Assembly: GCF_013359905.1 (NCBI RefSeq)
Contig: NZ_JABMCC010000101.1
Location: 248,001 to 312,000, forward strand
Length of the DNA: 64,000 nucleotides
Reading direction: 5' to 3'
DNA from: Paenibacillus taichungensis
Lineage (GTDB): Bacteria; Bacillota; Bacilli; Paenibacillales; Paenibacillaceae
The position numbers and the translations under genes were made by a program. A model generated the notes under the pieces. It searched no databases. It saw nothing but the letters and a program-made list of their open reading frames with translations, and had not been told where the DNA came from. This document shows positions 36,669-45,895 of this stretch, piece after piece. The number at the start of each line of letters is the position of its first letter. Within the stretch, counting starts at the first letter, position 1.

Positions 36669-38045
36669 TTAAGCTTCTGCTGTAAACGTGTCTCTCCGCA
36701 GGTCGTTGCCTTCCTCATGCTCACTGCGCCAGTTGCGCAATTCTTCCTGGAGAGTTGCTGTAGTTACAGCATCATCCGATTGTTCTTCACGTTCACGTGA
36801 GCGACGTTGCTGCTGAGAATTGCTTCCCGGCTGGCGTCCTCCATCCTGGTACATTTGTGAACCAAGTGAGCTGTTCTGAGTAACTTCAAGTCGTTCCACT
36901 TGAATGCCTTGAGCTTGAAGCGAGCTACGCAGTTGTATCATTTGCTGTTCCAACATGTCTTTCGCCATCGTATGCTCAGTCATAAACCGTGCAACCAATT
37001 GTCCGTTTTGCAAAGTAATTTGTACATCCAGCTTACCTAGATGCTCCGGACGTAGTGAGATAGTTGCCTCCGAAAATCCCTTTTGCTGCACGATATCCAG
37101 CTTGTTCACAACAAATTGTGTCATCTCTTTTGCAAACTGGGAGGCTTGCAAGACAGGTTCAGCCGGTTTACCTGCTGATGTACCTGATGAACGTAAGGAC
37201 AACTCCCCTGCCGTAATGATACTTGAATGGTCCACTTCTCCTACTTCATTTGCTGTAGGTGATGAATCCGTTTCAACTGAAACTTTAGGTCCATTATTTG
37301 AAGCAACCGCAACAAAAACTTGTGATGTCACTGAGTCTTGCTTGGACGTTTGAACGGGATTTGTTGGAGCTACTTGCACAGCCTGATCCTTAGCCACCGC
37401 TAATGTATCCAGAATGGATTTAAGTTCAGGCCACCCTTTGTTAAGACTGGTATCAACGCCAGCATCTTGCAACTGACTTTGAAGAGACTGAAGCAGGTGC
37501 TTGAATTCTGGAGCGTTCTTTACAACACTACTATCAGGCTCATTCATACCCGCAATTAACTGTGTAAGCACATCCTGTAATACAAAGCGTACTGCTGCTG
37601 GATGTTCCGCCAGATCAATTGCTGATGCTGCATTTCCCGCTTCACTTGTAGGCTCATCAGAACCTTCGGCTTGAATACCAGGATTAGCATCTAATTGAGC
37701 GTACATCTGCTGAATCAGAGTTTGTAAATCAGCAAGTAGTGACGGATCATTTTCCAAAGCTTCATCTAGCGAATCCAAATCTTCGAATAAGGAACTTAAG
37801 ACATCGGTGATCGATGTTTGTTCCCCATCTTCACTAGCTGCAAAGGTAAACATCAGCGGATTCGCTGTTAAGCTCGTTGCTGTAGCCGAGTCATTCTCCG
37901 CCGTTGCACCACCATTCAATGATTGGGCAAGAGTTTGCAGAAAATCACCGCTTCCAGCAGTTGCACCTTTGGATCCTGTTCCAGTTGTCTGCGCTGCTGT
38001 TGTCTTAGCGGATGATGTGGTTGTCATTTGATATACAATCGACAT
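36669..38045 (-). CDS. fliK: Flagellar hook-length control protein FliK
   Basis: Secreted ruler that triggers the FlhB switch. N-terminal 300 residues are Ser/Thr/Ala/Gln-rich and variable. The conserved C-terminal hook-length domain has ISLRPEHLGKLDVQITLQNG, QLVARFMTEHTMAKDMLEQQ and LRSSLQAQGIQVERLEVTQ, followed by a Gln/Arg/Glu-rich tail. 458 residues, in the usual size range. A FliK-like paralogue occurs at 62436-64000. Confidence 0.93.
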   Translation of the reverse strand: MSIVYQMTTTSSAKTTAAQTTGTGSKGATAGSGDFLQTLAQSLNGGATAENDSATATSLTANPLMFTFAASEDGEQTSITDVLSSLFEDLDSLDEALENDPSLLADLQTLIQQMYAQLDANPGIQAEGSDEPTSEAGNAASAIDLAEHPAAVRFVLQDVLTQLIAGMNEPDSSVVKNAPEFKHLLQSLQSQLQDAGVDTSLNKGWPELKSILDTLAVAKDQAVQVAPTNPVQTSKQDSVTSQVFVAVASNNGPKVSVETDSSPTANEVGEVDHSSIITAGELSLRSSGTSAGKPAEPVLQASQFAKEMTQFVVNKLDIVQQKGFSEATISLRPEHLGKLDVQITLQNGQLVARFMTEHTMAKDMLEQQMIQLRSSLQAQGIQVERLEVTQNSSLGSQMYQDGGRQPGSNSQQQRRSREREEQSDDAVTTATLQEELRNWRSEHEEGNDLRRDTFTAEA

Positions 38046-38086
38046 TTATTTTCACCTCCTCTCCGTAGTAAACAGACGCTACTATT

Positions 38087-39022
38087 CTACTTGTTACCCA
38101 TTAGTTTATTTAATATTTTTGCAGTTTCAACTGAATTTTCAGTCGACATATTTTCAAGCAATTGAGACCGTGTAGCATCGTCGACAGAATTTAAAATGGT
38201 CAAGGTTTTATCCGGACTCAGCTTGTATGTTTCGAGCAATAGTTTAGCTCCACTAGAGGCCGACATGGAAGCAAACGTTTGACTAAGCTGATTTTTATCC
38301 AAGTTTTTGGAGTTAGTTGTAGTCGCCGTGGATGTCGATGCAGTTTCTTTCTTTAAGCGGGATTGCAGTGCATCCAGGGCCAAATCACCGGATGGTTTTG
38401 CATCCTTCATCATCATCGTGACATCAGCCGCTGTTTTTGGGTCCATCTTTTCCAGCACCTTGGTTCGTGCAGCCGATTGCATCGCACTCAGAAGCAGTAC
38501 CATCTCTTCATTCGTCATATTTTGCAAAATCGGTGCGGCCTTACTGGGACTCATGTCCGCATACATCTTCGCCAAATCTTTAATTTGTTTTTGATAATCA
38601 GACTCGGTCTCTGGATTCTGCGCAGCGGTTTCAGCCGCTTTTTCCGCATCATCTAATTTCTTTTTTAAATCGCTTGCTTTCTTCGCCTCTGTGGTCGTGG
38701 CATCTTTCGCTGCTTTGAGTTCTGCTTCTTTTTCGCTTACTTGTGCCTTCAGCTTATCTATTGTCGCTTCTGCACTCTCGACCTGCTGCTCACTCTTCTC
38801 CAGTTTCTTTTTCTCTGGATCTAGCACAGGATCAGGTACCCAGTCCTTCACGACAGGTATTTTGTTAGCTACATCAAGCAGGTTGTTGCGAATATCTACA
38901 TTAAATAGAGTAAGCAATACACCTAACAAAACCACAGTGAACACAATTGGGATTGAAATCATCAAGAACTTTTCCCAACCGCCGCTCGACTCTTTTTCCA
39001 TATCTGTGTCTTTAACAGCCAT
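38087..39022 (-). CDS. MotE/YlxF-like membrane protein with MgtE N domain
   Basis: Resembles the export/stator chaperone MotE (YlxF). One membrane helix (about 22-42, FLMISIPIVFTVVLLGVLLT), a coiled coil (about 75-150, Lys/Glu/Ala heptads), then MgtE-N-like repeats: YADMSPSKAAPILQNMTNEE, MVLLLSAM, VLEKMDPKTAADVTMMM and a second LLETYKLSPDKTLTILNSV unit. ATG 39022 is used (311 residues), with GGAGGAAAGAACA before it; a GTG 6 codons earlier overlaps the ribosome site. Confidence 0.85.
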   Translation of the reverse strand: MAVKDTDMEKESSGGWEKFLMISIPIVFTVVLLGVLLTLFNVDIRNNLLDVANKIPVVKDWVPDPVLDPEKKKLEKSEQQVESAEATIDKLKAQVSEKEAELKAAKDATTTEAKKASDLKKKLDDAEKAAETAAQNPETESDYQKQIKDLAKMYADMSPSKAAPILQNMTNEEMVLLLSAMQSAARTKVLEKMDPKTAADVTMMMKDAKPSGDLALDALQSRLKKETASTSTATTTNSKNLDKNQLSQTFASMSASSGAKLLLETYKLSPDKTLTILNSVDDATRSQLLENMSTENSVETAKILNKLMGNK

Positions 39023-39064
39023 TGTTCTTTCCTCCTTCACGAGACAACTTCGCGTCCGGCCACA

Positions 39065-39517
39065 TCAATTTGCGCGTCCGGCTTTGGCAGCGAAGCGTAC
39101 AGTAGCCATCTCGTCCAGATCGTTCTGTTCCCGGAGGAGCATCTCCTGCTGAAATTTGATTTTGGCCTTGTCTCTCGCCCCAAGCCATACTTTTTCGTCC
39201 ATCATTTTGCCGTTCAGAAACGTCTGATTCCGTTGCACATTGACCTCAGCATGTCTGACATCACTACTTTTGCGTGAAATGCACTCGTCAAGGTGATGGA
39301 CATACCGCTGCATCTCTTGCAAGCTGGATACGGAAGCCGTACTTTCCGTAGCGGATTGAATGACATCTATCAGTTCCTTTTTATCATTCAATAGTTGTAA
39401 AAGATGCTCTTCCTCAGTCTGAAGTTTCCCGATGGCTGTGGATAACATCCACTCCGCTTGCGTTTTTTCATTGCTTTTCAGGTCGACAACCTTCTGGAAA
39501 TGATATCGAAATTTCAT
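39065..39517 (-). CDS. fliJ: Flagellar export chaperone FliJ
   Basis: Central stalk of the export ATPase. 150 residues, almost wholly coiled coil, beginning MKFRYHFQKVVDLKSNEKTQ and ending DLDEMATVRFAAKAGRAN, both FliJ-like. Follows fliI by 11 nt and precedes motE. Low sequence conservation is normal for the family; position supports the call. Confidence 0.92.
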   Translation of the reverse strand: MKFRYHFQKVVDLKSNEKTQAEWMLSTAIGKLQTEEEHLLQLLNDKKELIDVIQSATESTASVSSLQEMQRYVHHLDECISRKSSDVRHAEVNVQRNQTFLNGKMMDEKVWLGARDKAKIKFQQEMLLREQNDLDEMATVRFAAKAGRAN

Positions 39518-39528
39518 CGTTTACCCAT

Positions 39529-40848
39529 TCATCTCCTTGCAAATTCAAGAATCAAACGTTCCTGCACTTCACTCAACGTTACTTTTTCATCGACTTTCTG
39601 TCTGGTAAAGTCCCAGATGCTATCAATCTGGTCAATAGATTCATCAATGGCAGCATTTGAACCTCTTTGATAAGCCCCAATGTTGATTAAGTCCTCTGAT
39701 TCCTTGTACACAGCCATCAGTCTCTTCATATTATTAACGGCTTCCAGCTGCTCTTCAGGAGCAATATCCTTCATAACCCGACTAATGCTCGCAAGCACAT
39801 CAATGGCAGGGAAATGACCTTTATTTGCGATGGACCGATTTAATACAATATGACCATCCAATATACCTCTCACCGCATCTGCAATCGGTTCGTTCATATC
39901 ATCCCCGTCGACAAGGACGGTGTAAAAAGCAGTAATCGAGCCTGTGGGTCCAGTCCCCGCTCGCTCAAGCAGCTTGGGCAAACTCGCAAAAACAGAAGGA
40001 GTGTATCCTCTCATTGCAGGAGGTTCCCCCACGGCAAGTCCTACTTCCCTCTGTGCCATGGCATAACGTGTAACGGAGTCCATCATCAACATGACATTCA
40101 TGCCTCTGTCTCTGAAATACTCCGCAATCGTAGTTGCGATGACCGCGCCCTTGATTCGAATCAGAGCAGGTTGATCAGAGGTAGCGACAATAACGACAGA
40201 TCGTTCCAGTCCTTCCGGACCCAGATCCCGTTCAATAAAGTCACGAACCTCGCGGCCCCGCTCGCCTACCAAAGCAATTACATTGACGTCTGCTGCTGTA
40301 TTGCGGGCGATCATGCCCATCAGCGTACTTTTACCAACACCCGATCCGGCAAATATGCCGACCCTCTGTCCTTTGCCTACCGTCAACAGACCGTCAATGG
40401 CTCTCACACCTACGCTCATCGTTTCGAGTACACGTGGTCGGTCCATCGGATTCACAGGCGTATTGGATGTGGAGTACATCGGCATTCTGGAGGGTAACAA
40501 GGAACCGTCCAAAGGTTGTCCCAATCCATCTAACACCTTACCAAGCAATTCTGATCCAACCTGAACGCCAAGTGGTTTACCCGTTCCGACCACATCACAT
40601 CCAGGACCAATAGATTGAAGTTCACCGAGTGGCATGAGCAATACTTTGTTATCCCGGAACCCAACAACCTCTGCCTGGAGTGGCTTGGCAGATTTTCCAG
40701 GGTAGATGTAACATACATCACCAATACTTGCATCCGGACCTTCCGACTCAACCATAAGACCAATGACCTGAGTGACCTTACCGTTAATACGAACGGGATC
40801 AAATTGCTTAAGATGTTCCATGTATCGCTGTGAGCTAAGAATCTTCAT
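39529..40848 (-). CDS. fliI: Flagellum-specific ATPase FliI
   Basis: Hexameric ATPase that unfolds and delivers export substrates. Walker A is GIFAGSGVGKSTLMGMIARN, Walker B VMLMMDSVTRYAMAQRE, then GEPPAMRGYTPSVFA and the P-loop partner region GSITAFYTVLVDGDDMNEPI. 439 residues from ATG 40848. The longer frame to 40875 lies within fliH and lacks a ribosome site. It overlaps the fliH end by 14 nt. Confidence 0.97.
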   Translation of the reverse strand: MKILSSQRYMEHLKQFDPVRINGKVTQVIGLMVESEGPDASIGDVCYIYPGKSAKPLQAEVVGFRDNKVLLMPLGELQSIGPGCDVVGTGKPLGVQVGSELLGKVLDGLGQPLDGSLLPSRMPMYSTSNTPVNPMDRPRVLETMSVGVRAIDGLLTVGKGQRVGIFAGSGVGKSTLMGMIARNTAADVNVIALVGERGREVRDFIERDLGPEGLERSVVIVATSDQPALIRIKGAVIATTIAEYFRDRGMNVMLMMDSVTRYAMAQREVGLAVGEPPAMRGYTPSVFASLPKLLERAGTGPTGSITAFYTVLVDGDDMNEPIADAVRGILDGHIVLNRSIANKGHFPAIDVLASISRVMKDIAPEEQLEAVNNMKRLMAVYKESEDLINIGAYQRGSNAAIDESIDQIDSIWDFTRQKVDEKVTLSEVQERLILEFARR

Positions 40849-41695
40849 GTTGATTTTTTCGCCCCTCATCCTCAAGTGCTATGCGGATCAGTTCTTTTTT
40901 AATTTCAGCGAGCTGGGTATCAATTCTGGCATCTACGCTTCCAAACGACGACCGTATAACACATCCCTTGTCTTTTACCGTAGCATCAGGCAAAATCTGC
41001 AATTCTGCCTGAGAGTCAATTGCCATAGCCAACTCTTCCCGTGCGGCCTGCACAAAAGCAAATTGATCAGGTGCCACACATAAGGTGATCATCCCCTGTT
41101 CACGTTTGCGAGACAAACTCTGACGAATCAGTTCAAGTGTGTGTTCTGGTTCAACCGAGAGTTGTTTGTCAATCACCTTCTCAGCGATACCACAGGCGAG
41201 ATCCACAAGGAAAGGCTCCGCTTCCTGTATAATCTGACCTTTGGCAATGTAAGCTTCTTCAAGCACCCCGCGTGCTTCCTTCATCATCTCTTCGATCTTC
41301 ACCTGGAGATCCAGTTCAGCCTGTACTTTGCCTTCTTCAAAACCCTGCTGGAAACCTTGTGAACGAAGCGCTTCAGTCAGATGTTCATCCTGCTGACGCT
41401 GCTCCTGCCACCAGCTATCTATCTGTTCACGGGCTTCTTGAAGCAATCGTTCCGCTTCCTCCGAAGCATCACGTACCTGCTTTTCTGCAAACTCCTTGGC
41501 ATCCTCCAGCATCTCCGCGGTAAGACGTTGTGTTTCTTCGTCCACGCGTGCCTGAAGCATCTCAGCTTCAGAACCTTCAGCACGTTCACCATCTAACTCC
41601 GCATCAGACTCCGATCCACCATAATGATGATGATTTTCGAGTCGTTTGTGGTCATCGACCGGTACATACTGGAAAGATTTAATCAAATTAGACAA
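40835..41695 (-). CDS. fliH: Flagellar export regulator FliH
   Basis: Peripheral stalk binding and restraining FliI. The first 70 residues are acidic and variable; then a long coiled coil (about 50-160, EEAERLLQEAREQIDSWWQE) and a C-terminal domain with LVDLACGIAEKVIDKQLSVE and SFGSVDARIDTQLAEIKKEL. 286 residues. The TTG at 41695 overlaps the fliG stop (TTGTCTAA) with GGAGG 11 nt upstream. Overlaps fliI at its end. Confidence 0.92.
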   Translation of the reverse strand: MSNLIKSFQYVPVDDHKRLENHHHYGGSESDAELDGERAEGSEAEMLQARVDEETQRLTAEMLEDAKEFAEKQVRDASEEAERLLQEAREQIDSWWQEQRQQDEHLTEALRSQGFQQGFEEGKVQAELDLQVKIEEMMKEARGVLEEAYIAKGQIIQEAEPFLVDLACGIAEKVIDKQLSVEPEHTLELIRQSLSRKREQGMITLCVAPDQFAFVQAAREELAMAIDSQAELQILPDATVKDKGCVIRSSFGSVDARIDTQLAEIKKELIRIALEDEGRKNQHEDS

Positions 41696-42704
41696 TGATA
41701 TCATCTCCTCCACCGCGAGCGATAATGATCTCACCAGCTTCTTCCAATCTACGGATCGTTCCTACGATACGGGTCTGAGCTTCCTCAACATCACGCAACC
41801 GAACAGGTCCCATGAATTCCATTTCTTCCTTGAATGTCTCGGACATCCGTTTCGACATATTTCGGAATATTGCATCCCGTACTTCTTCGCTTGCCACTTT
41901 AAGTGCCAACTGCAAATCTGCGTTGTCGATATCCCGGATAATACGCTGGATCGAACGATCGTCGACATTGACGATATCTTCGAATACAAACATGCGTTTT
42001 TTGATTTCTTCTGCAAGTTCCGGATCTTGAATTTCCAACGAGTCGAGAATAGTACGTTCCGTACCACGGTCGACGCCGTTCAAGATCTGAACGATGGATT
42101 CGATACCACCCGCATTTGTATAATCCTGCGTAACAGTAGAAGATAATTTCTGCTCGAGCACTCGTTCCACTTGAGAAATGACTTCTGGAGACGTACTGTC
42201 CATAACAGCAACTCTGCGTGCTACATCGGCTTGCTTCTCTTGTGGTAACGAGGACAAAATTGCTGCTGCCTGCTCAAATTGCAGATACGATAATACCAGA
42301 GCAATTGTTTGCGGGCTTTCGTTCTGAATGAAGTTCAATATTTGATTCGGATCCGCCTTACGCGCAAAGTCAAAGGGTCTAACTTGCAGCGTAGCCGTCA
42401 AACGGTTAATAACTTCAAGTGCTTTTTGCGACCCAAGTGCTTTCTCCAGAATTTCTCTCGCATACGTAATACCGCCCTGTGAGATATATTCCTGTGCCAA
42501 ACAGATCTGGTGAAACTCAGACATAATCATATCTTTTTCGGAAGCATCCACTTTACGAACATTGGCAATTTCCAACGTTAGTTGTTCAATCTCCTCGTCC
42601 CGCAAATGTTTGAAGATTTGCGCGGATACTTCCGGACCTAATGTAATCAACAAAATTGCTGCTTTTTGTCTTCCAGTCAGACCTTGACTGCTTGCCTTCG
42701 CCAA
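41688..42704 (-). CDS. fliG: Flagellar motor switch protein FliG
   Basis: C-ring protein contacting the stator and FliF. GLTGRQKAAILLITLGPEVS at the N terminus, DFARKADPNQILNFIQNESP (about 125) and the torque domain with FEDIVNVDDRSIQRIIRDID and EMEFMGPVRLRDVEEAQTRI at the C terminus. The TTG at 42704 gives 338 residues, same as B. subtilis, with GAGGTG 6 nt upstream; a GTG at 42713 is the alternative but sits on the ribosome site. Confidence 0.95.
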   Translation of the reverse strand: MAKASSQGLTGRQKAAILLITLGPEVSAQIFKHLRDEEIEQLTLEIANVRKVDASEKDMIMSEFHQICLAQEYISQGGITYAREILEKALGSQKALEVINRLTATLQVRPFDFARKADPNQILNFIQNESPQTIALVLSYLQFEQAAAILSSLPQEKQADVARRVAVMDSTSPEVISQVERVLEQKLSSTVTQDYTNAGGIESIVQILNGVDRGTERTILDSLEIQDPELAEEIKKRMFVFEDIVNVDDRSIQRIIRDIDNADLQLALKVASEEVRDAIFRNMSKRMSETFKEEMEFMGPVRLRDVEEAQTRIVGTIRRLEEAGEIIIARGGGDDIIV

Positions 42705-42715
42705 TGCGTTCACCT

Positions 42716-44299
42716 CTATTCGTCAGCCAGCCACGTACGCAGCAGATTGACGAATTCGTCTGGCTTTTTCTTGGCCAAACTCTCCAATTGTTTGCGCACT
42801 TGACTTTCGTTCGTTACACTGTCCAACGTAATGGACGGAAACTCTGTTGCTACTGGAAGAGGAATGTCCTCTTCTTCTATTTCGTTTTGTTTGCGACGAC
42901 GGCGCACTAACAAAATAACAACCGTTGCAATTAATGCTGCCACCAGTGCTCCTATGCCCCACATCATTCCGGTAGAAAGCTGGAAGCCTGTATTTGCTGC
43001 TGCAGCAGTCTGGAAACCTTGAGACATTACCGAAACTTTTTTGGCCAAGTCTGCGTCACTTATTACAGTGCCTGAGTCCGCCAATGATGCACGAACAATG
43101 TTAACCAAGATATTTTCAATTGCATCCTGAACCGGTGCTTGTAATTCTGTTTGTCCTGCCGGTGGTTCAACCGCAACGTTAATGGTTAAATCTTTTACAG
43201 TATATGGACTGGAAACGATATCTTTAACAATTCGGTTGACATCGTAGTTTTTGGTGCTGGATGTTTCCTCCGAGGTTGAGTTGCCTGATGCATCCGATGA
43301 TGGATAACCGGGAACTTCCTCTTGACCTGTGCCAGCAACACCACCTGTCGGATTGCTTGCCCCAGTGTAACTCTTTTGAATCTCTTGCACACTGATCTCG
43401 ATGCCTTTCATATTATCTACATCGACCGGTGTGACTAGGTTTTCTTTCCGAGTTTCCTTGTCAAAATTAAGCTTGGAAGCAACCAGTACATTGACGTTCT
43501 CGTCACCCACAATCTGGGAAAGAAATTGCTTCACATTATTGCGAACATCATTTTCGAATTTCTTCTGTAACGCCATGTTTTCTTGGACTTCAGAAGATAA
43601 TCCCCCACTACCACCTCTGGCGGTCGGAATCAGTTCCGCTTCATCCGTGTTCGTAATCGTTATATTTTCAATAGGTAGATTGGGAATGGCTGTCTTGACC
43701 AAATTAAAATATCCATCTACCGCAGCCTGATTGGGGTGATAACCCGGTTTAAACTGCAGGGCCACTGATGCTGATGCTTTATCCTGCTCTTCTAGGCCAG
43801 CAAAGATATTATCTTTTGGCATATTGACCAACACTTTAGCATCCTGTATGCCTTGCATTCGTTGAAGCAACTGCTCCACTTCTCCGTTCAATGCGTTGTT
43901 ATACTTCACATCGAACTCTTTATCCGTCATCCCGATCGGAGATGATGACTCCTCAAATGACTTATACCCTAATGAACCATTTTGAATAATTCCTTGTGAT
44001 CCGATATTTACTTTTGCAATAGCTACATCCGTGCTCGGTACAGATATGGTCTTACCGTCTGCACTTAATTTGTATGGAATACTTGATGAATCCAGATAAT
44101 TAATGACGCCTGCAGAGTCACTTGCATTCAAATCCGTGAAAGCAACTTCATATTCCGTCTTTGACAATTGCATGGTTAGTACAACTGCAGCCAAAATTAA
44201 AAACAGGAAGGTGGAAATAAATAATACTTTTTGCTTTTTGCTAAAACTATTCCAATACTGGGATGCCTTATCCCTGTATTGGGCAATTCTCTCATTCAC
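42716..44299 (-). CDS. fliF: Flagellar MS-ring protein FliF
   Basis: Builds the membrane MS ring. First membrane helix at about 27-47 (LFISTFLFLILAAVVLTMQL), YscJ-like domain with QLLQRMQGIQDAKVLVNMPK, a Gly/Ser/Thr-rich insert (about 315-350), second membrane helix near 440-462 (MWGIGALVAALIATVVILLV) and a C-terminal FliG-binding tail (QVRKQLESLAKKKPDEFVNL). 527 residues, typical. Confidence 0.97.
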   Translation of the reverse strand: MNERIAQYRDKASQYWNSFSKKQKVLFISTFLFLILAAVVLTMQLSKTEYEVAFTDLNASDSAGVINYLDSSSIPYKLSADGKTISVPSTDVAIAKVNIGSQGIIQNGSLGYKSFEESSSPIGMTDKEFDVKYNNALNGEVEQLLQRMQGIQDAKVLVNMPKDNIFAGLEEQDKASASVALQFKPGYHPNQAAVDGYFNLVKTAIPNLPIENITITNTDEAELIPTARGGSGGLSSEVQENMALQKKFENDVRNNVKQFLSQIVGDENVNVLVASKLNFDKETRKENLVTPVDVDNMKGIEISVQEIQKSYTGASNPTGGVAGTGQEEVPGYPSSDASGNSTSEETSSTKNYDVNRIVKDIVSSPYTVKDLTINVAVEPPAGQTELQAPVQDAIENILVNIVRASLADSGTVISDADLAKKVSVMSQGFQTAAAANTGFQLSTGMMWGIGALVAALIATVVILLVRRRRKQNEIEEEDIPLPVATEFPSITLDSVTNESQVRKQLESLAKKKPDEFVNLLRTWLADE

Positions 44300-44436
44300 T
44301 CTGTCACCCCATCCGAAACTTTGCTTGGTCTGTCCTTCCGCAATCTTTATAGGTTCTAAAGTTTAACGGTCAGGAGCAGCATCGCAGCTGCTTGTTGTAA
44401 TAATCAGCGCTGTTGTCGAAGCGCATTTAAGACATT

Positions 44437-44748
44437 TTATAATTGCGTACGCATAATCTCCTGATATGCTTCGACTACTTTGTTTCGGACTTGAGTCGTA
44501 AGTTGCAGACTCAACAGGGCCTGTTCAGAAGCGATCATCACCTGATCAACGTTCACTTTTCCAACCAGGAATTGGTTTGACATTTCATGTGCCTGGGTCT
44601 CCTGTGCAGCTACAGACCCTAGCGCATCCTGTAGGTATGTACCGAAGCTCTGGATGGTTTCGGCTGGTGTAGATGGTTTACTTTGTGCCGTACTTTGCAT
44701 CTGAAGCGGTTGAATCCCCTGTGTGCTAAACATGTTGTTCTGAATCAT
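44437..44748 (-). CDS. fliE: Flagellar hook-basal body protein FliE
   Basis: Joins MS ring and rod. 103 residues with the family end EQALLSLQLTTQVRNKVVEA and YQEIMRTQL, and SFGTYLQDALGSVAAQETQA. 137 nt separate it from fliF, with no gene or clear terminator in the gap. Located after flgC as expected. Confidence 0.95.
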   Translation of the reverse strand: MIQNNMFSTQGIQPLQMQSTAQSKPSTPAETIQSFGTYLQDALGSVAAQETQAHEMSNQFLVGKVNVDQVMIASEQALLSLQLTTQVRNKVVEAYQEIMRTQL

Positions 44749-44812
44749 TAATGTCCCTCCCTTTCATTTCTGTTCTTTGGTTTTATGGATATTTCCACCT
44801 TTAAGCCGTTAA

Positions 44813-45265
44813 TTAGGCTCTTCCAATCTCCAATGCCTTGGATATCATTGCTTTGGTTGAGTTCAAAGCTGTGACGTTTGCTTCATATGAGCGTGAAGCC
44901 GAAATCATGTCCACCATTTCTTTCGCGATATCCACATTAGGCATATACACATACCCCTCAGCGTTGGCATCCGGATGTGTAGGGTCGTAGACTGGCTTCA
45001 GAGGGGACTGATCTTCACGAATCTCCGATACTCTAACTCCCTCTCCAGACCCACTGCTTTTCATCTGATTTTGAAGCAAGCTATTAAATGAAGTTTTGTT
45101 GGGTTCAAGTACAACCATCTTGCGCTTGTAAGGAACCGCCTCGCCGTTGGTCACACTCGCGCGCGTCGTCTCCGCGTTTGCAATGTTGGAAGATATAACG
45201 TCCATCCGCAAACGCTGAGCTGTTAGAGCCGATGCACTGATACTGAAACTGTTACTAATGTTCAC
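44813..45265 (-). CDS. flgC: Flagellar proximal rod protein FlgC
   Basis: Rod subunit. ISASALTAQRLRMDVISSNI and ANAETTR at the N terminus and YVYMPNVDIAKEMVDMISAS plus YEANVTALNSTKAMISKALE at the C terminus are diagnostic. 150 residues, same as B. subtilis. ATG lies 5 nt after the flgB stop. Confidence 0.97.
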   Translation of the reverse strand: MNISNSFSISASALTAQRLRMDVISSNIANAETTRASVTNGEAVPYKRKMVVLEPNKTSFNSLLQNQMKSSGSGEGVRVSEIREDQSPLKPVYDPTHPDANAEGYVYMPNVDIAKEMVDMISASRSYEANVTALNSTKAMISKALEIGRA

Positions 45266-45270
45266 CTAAG

Positions 45271-45678
45271 TTATCTCCCTTCGACTCCAACACGCATCAT
45301 TTTGATTTGTTCATTCACTTGCTGAATATAAGCGTTGTAACGTAGCTGGTTCTCCGCCAGAAGACTCATTTCTTTGTCTACATCGACGTTGTTCTGGTTG
45401 TTATTCATGGAAGTTGACTGGTCCATATTAACTACTGGTGTAGGTATGGAAGAGGAAGGACCTATGACAAAATGCCTTGAATCCGTTACTTTCCCTTTAA
45501 GAACAGGCATATCTCCATTCATTTGTTCCTGCAGCATTTCTTCAAAAGCAACGTCCGAACGCTTGAAATACGGGGTGTCCGCATTCGCAATGTTGTCAGC
45601 GATTGTTCGTTGTCTAATGTTGGAGGCATCGAGTGCACCTTGTAACCTTTGAAAACTAATATCATTCAAAAGATTCAT
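45271..45678 (-). CDS. flgB: Flagellar proximal rod protein FlgB
   Basis: First gene of the fla/che cluster. 135 residues. ALDASNIRQRTIADNIANAD, TPYFKRSDVAFEEML and the C-terminal NVDVDKEMSLLAENQLRYNA are family signatures. GGAGGGC ends 6 nt before ATG 45678. The preceding 180 nt, between the hslVU terminator and flgB, must hold the cluster promoter; I found palindromes but no near-consensus sigma-A or sigma-D site there. Confidence 0.97.
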   Translation of the reverse strand: MNLLNDISFQRLQGALDASNIRQRTIADNIANADTPYFKRSDVAFEEMLQEQMNGDMPVLKGKVTDSRHFVIGPSSSIPTPVVNMDQSTSMNNNQNNVDVDKEMSLLAENQLRYNAYIQQVNEQIKMMRVGVEGR

Positions 45679-45740
45679 AATCGCCCTCCTCTCTTTAGAA
45701 ATTATGGAAATTGATTCAATCTTTTTCCGTCAGGATGCTT

Positions 45741-45762
45741 ATGTTTTTTCGACAAAAAACAT
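45741..45762. promoter_or_regulatory. Perfect palindrome upstream of flgB
   Basis: Arms ATGTTTTTT and AAAAAACAT (45741-45749 and 45754-45762) flank a CGAC centre. It lies 63 bp before the flgB start, in the only candidate control region of the fla/che cluster. As RNA it would be a weak A/U hairpin, so a protein-binding operator is more likely than a terminator. No known regulator is assigned. Confidence 0.45.
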
Positions 45763-45806
45763 TCACTTTTACACGGTTTTCTAGGACTTAAGTAGAATTA
45801 ACTCTG

Positions 45807-45823
45807 ATGTTGTCGTATAACAT
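45807..45823. promoter_or_regulatory. Second palindrome upstream of flgB with the same outer arms
   Basis: ATGTT-GTCGTAT-AACAT. Its outer pentamers equal those of the palindrome at 45741-45762 and its centre also contains TCG. The spacing between sites is about 65 bp centre to centre. Function unknown; possible operator pair for the flagellar promoter. Confidence 0.4.
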
Positions 45824-45859
45824 AAGTTTCTTCGAGATTGGGATATATTACAATAAGAA

Positions 45860-45895
45860 AAAAGCCCTATCTTTTCTGAAAGACAGAGCTTTTTG
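45860..45895 (-). terminator. Intrinsic terminator before the fla/che control region
   Basis: On the minus strand a 16-bp stem (AAAAAGCTCTGTCTTT with AAAGATAGGGCTTTTT, two G-U pairs) with a short loop is followed by TTCTT. The G-U pairs form only in minus-strand RNA, so it serves transcripts coming from hslU rather than plus-strand ones. Confidence 0.75.
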
